Shown here: positions 14,720 through 15,277 of the stretch, piece after piece
How the letters are laid out: each line of letters starts with the position of its first letter
Numbering within the stretch: position 1 is the first letter of the stretch
Assembly (NCBI GenBank): GCA_030612965.1
Contig: JAUWMW010000024.1
Location: forward strand, 1-15,277
DNA length: 15,277 nucleotides
Source: a bacterium
Lineage (GTDB): Bacteria; Zixibacteria; MSB-5A5; GN15; FEB-12
Reading direction: 5' to 3'
Position numbers and translations under genes: made by a program
The notes under the pieces: model-generated
The model's database searches: none
What the model saw: only the letters and a program-made list of their open reading frames with translations
Told to the model about the DNA's origin: nothing

Positions 14720-15277
14720 ATGAAAACAATCGATCTCCGCAGCGACACGGTTACCAAACCAAGCCCCGAGATGCGTCAGGCTATGGCGACCGCCGAGGTT
14801 GGCGACGACGTATTCGGCGATGACCCTACCGTCAACGAACTGGAGCGCTACGTCGCAGCCCTGTTCGAGCGGGAGGCCGCGCTGTATGTAGCGTCAGGTA
14901 CGATGGGCAATCAGATTTGCCTGAAAGCTCACGCTCAACCGGGTTGGGAACTGTTGTGCGAGCGGGAGTGCCACGTTGTCAATTACGAAGTCGCCGGGCC
15001 GGTCGTCCACGCCGGATTGCTGGTAAACCTTCTCACGACCGAGCGCGGCATGGTCACCGCGGAGATGATCCGTGACAATATCCGACCGATCAACATCCAC
15101 TGTCCCCTGACTAAACTGGTGACGCTGGAAAACACGCACAACCGTCACGGCGGGACGATCCTGCCGCAGGATGAAATCCTGAAAGTGCGCGAGGTCTGCG
15201 ATGAGTTCGGTTTGATCCTGCATCTCGATGGCGCTCGCATCTGGAATGCTCATATAGCCACCGGTATGTCGCTGCCG
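14720..15277 (+). CDS. ltaE: Low-specificity L-threonine aldolase, 5' part (runs off window)
   Basis: The first 186 codons are present with no stop; the 3' part lies beyond the window. The enzyme is PLP-dependent and cleaves L-threonine or L-allo-threonine to glycine and acetaldehyde in the cytoplasm. The N-terminus MKTIDLRSDTVTKPSPEMR is the family's signature, followed by VGDDVFGDDPTVNELE. SGTMGNQ (59-65) is the phosphate-binding loop, His85 the residue that stacks on PLP, LENTHNRHGG at 136-145, and HLDGAR (168-173) gives Asp170 and Arg173 for the cofactor and substrate. The PLP lysine should come about 25-30 residues past the window edge. The family is usually 330-350 aa, so roughly half is here. 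It is separated from the cold shock gene by a terminator and has its own candidate promoter. Confidence 0.95.
   Translation, partial: MKTIDLRSDTVTKPSPEMRQAMATAEVGDDVFGDDPTVNELERYVAALFEREAALYVASGTMGNQICLKAHAQPGWELLCERECHVVNYEVAGPVVHAGLLVNLLTTERGMVTAEMIRDNIRPINIHCPLTKLVTLENTHNRHGGTILPQDEILKVREVCDEFGLILHLDGARIWNAHIATGMSLP

Overview
This window holds a dense block of genes, all read from the + strand, from what looks like a Gram-negative (diderm), moderately GC-rich bacterium that makes type IV pili. The diderm inference rests on the pilus motor set and on a lipoprotein-type periplasmic foldase. The MglA/roadblock genes next to pilB-pilT-pilC suggest a deep-branching lineage of uncultivated type (for example Zixibacteria or other FCB-like groups, or a deltaproteobacterium-like group). 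The sequence alone does not settle the taxonomy. No RNA genes, CRISPR arrays, insertion sequences or phage genes were seen.

Region 1 (about 148-5800) looks like a signalling module. It starts with a DUF4388 (PATAN) protein and a small membrane protein. After a promoter-like gap come four roadblock/LC7 proteins (TPR-fused, membrane-anchored, minimal, and one with an acidic C-terminal tail) around an MglA-type small GTPase. The GTPase keeps the MglA signature residues but carries an added ~200-residue disordered-looking tail ending in a basic, amphipathic peptide.

Region 2 (5877-11829) encodes the type IV pilus motor: assembly ATPase PilB, retraction ATPase PilT, platform protein PilC, then a PilS-like six-helix membrane PAS histidine kinase. 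A perfect 10-bp hairpin separates pilC from the kinase and shows that the kinase start should be moved downstream. Pilin, the PilMNOPQ alignment complex and a PilR regulator are not in the window.

Region 3 (11908-15277) holds a two-parvulin-domain lipoprotein foldase overlapping (ATGA) a SEC59/phytol-kinase-like CTP-dependent lipid kinase. These are followed by a cold shock protein with its own promoter and a strong intrinsic terminator, and by the 5' part of a low-specificity L-threonine aldolase that runs off the right edge.

Reading regions 1 and 2 together, the best hypothesis is that the GTPase and its roadblock partners control where or when the pilus extension and retraction ATPases act, as MglA/MglB do in Myxococcus. 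The set of partners here is expanded and partly membrane-anchored.
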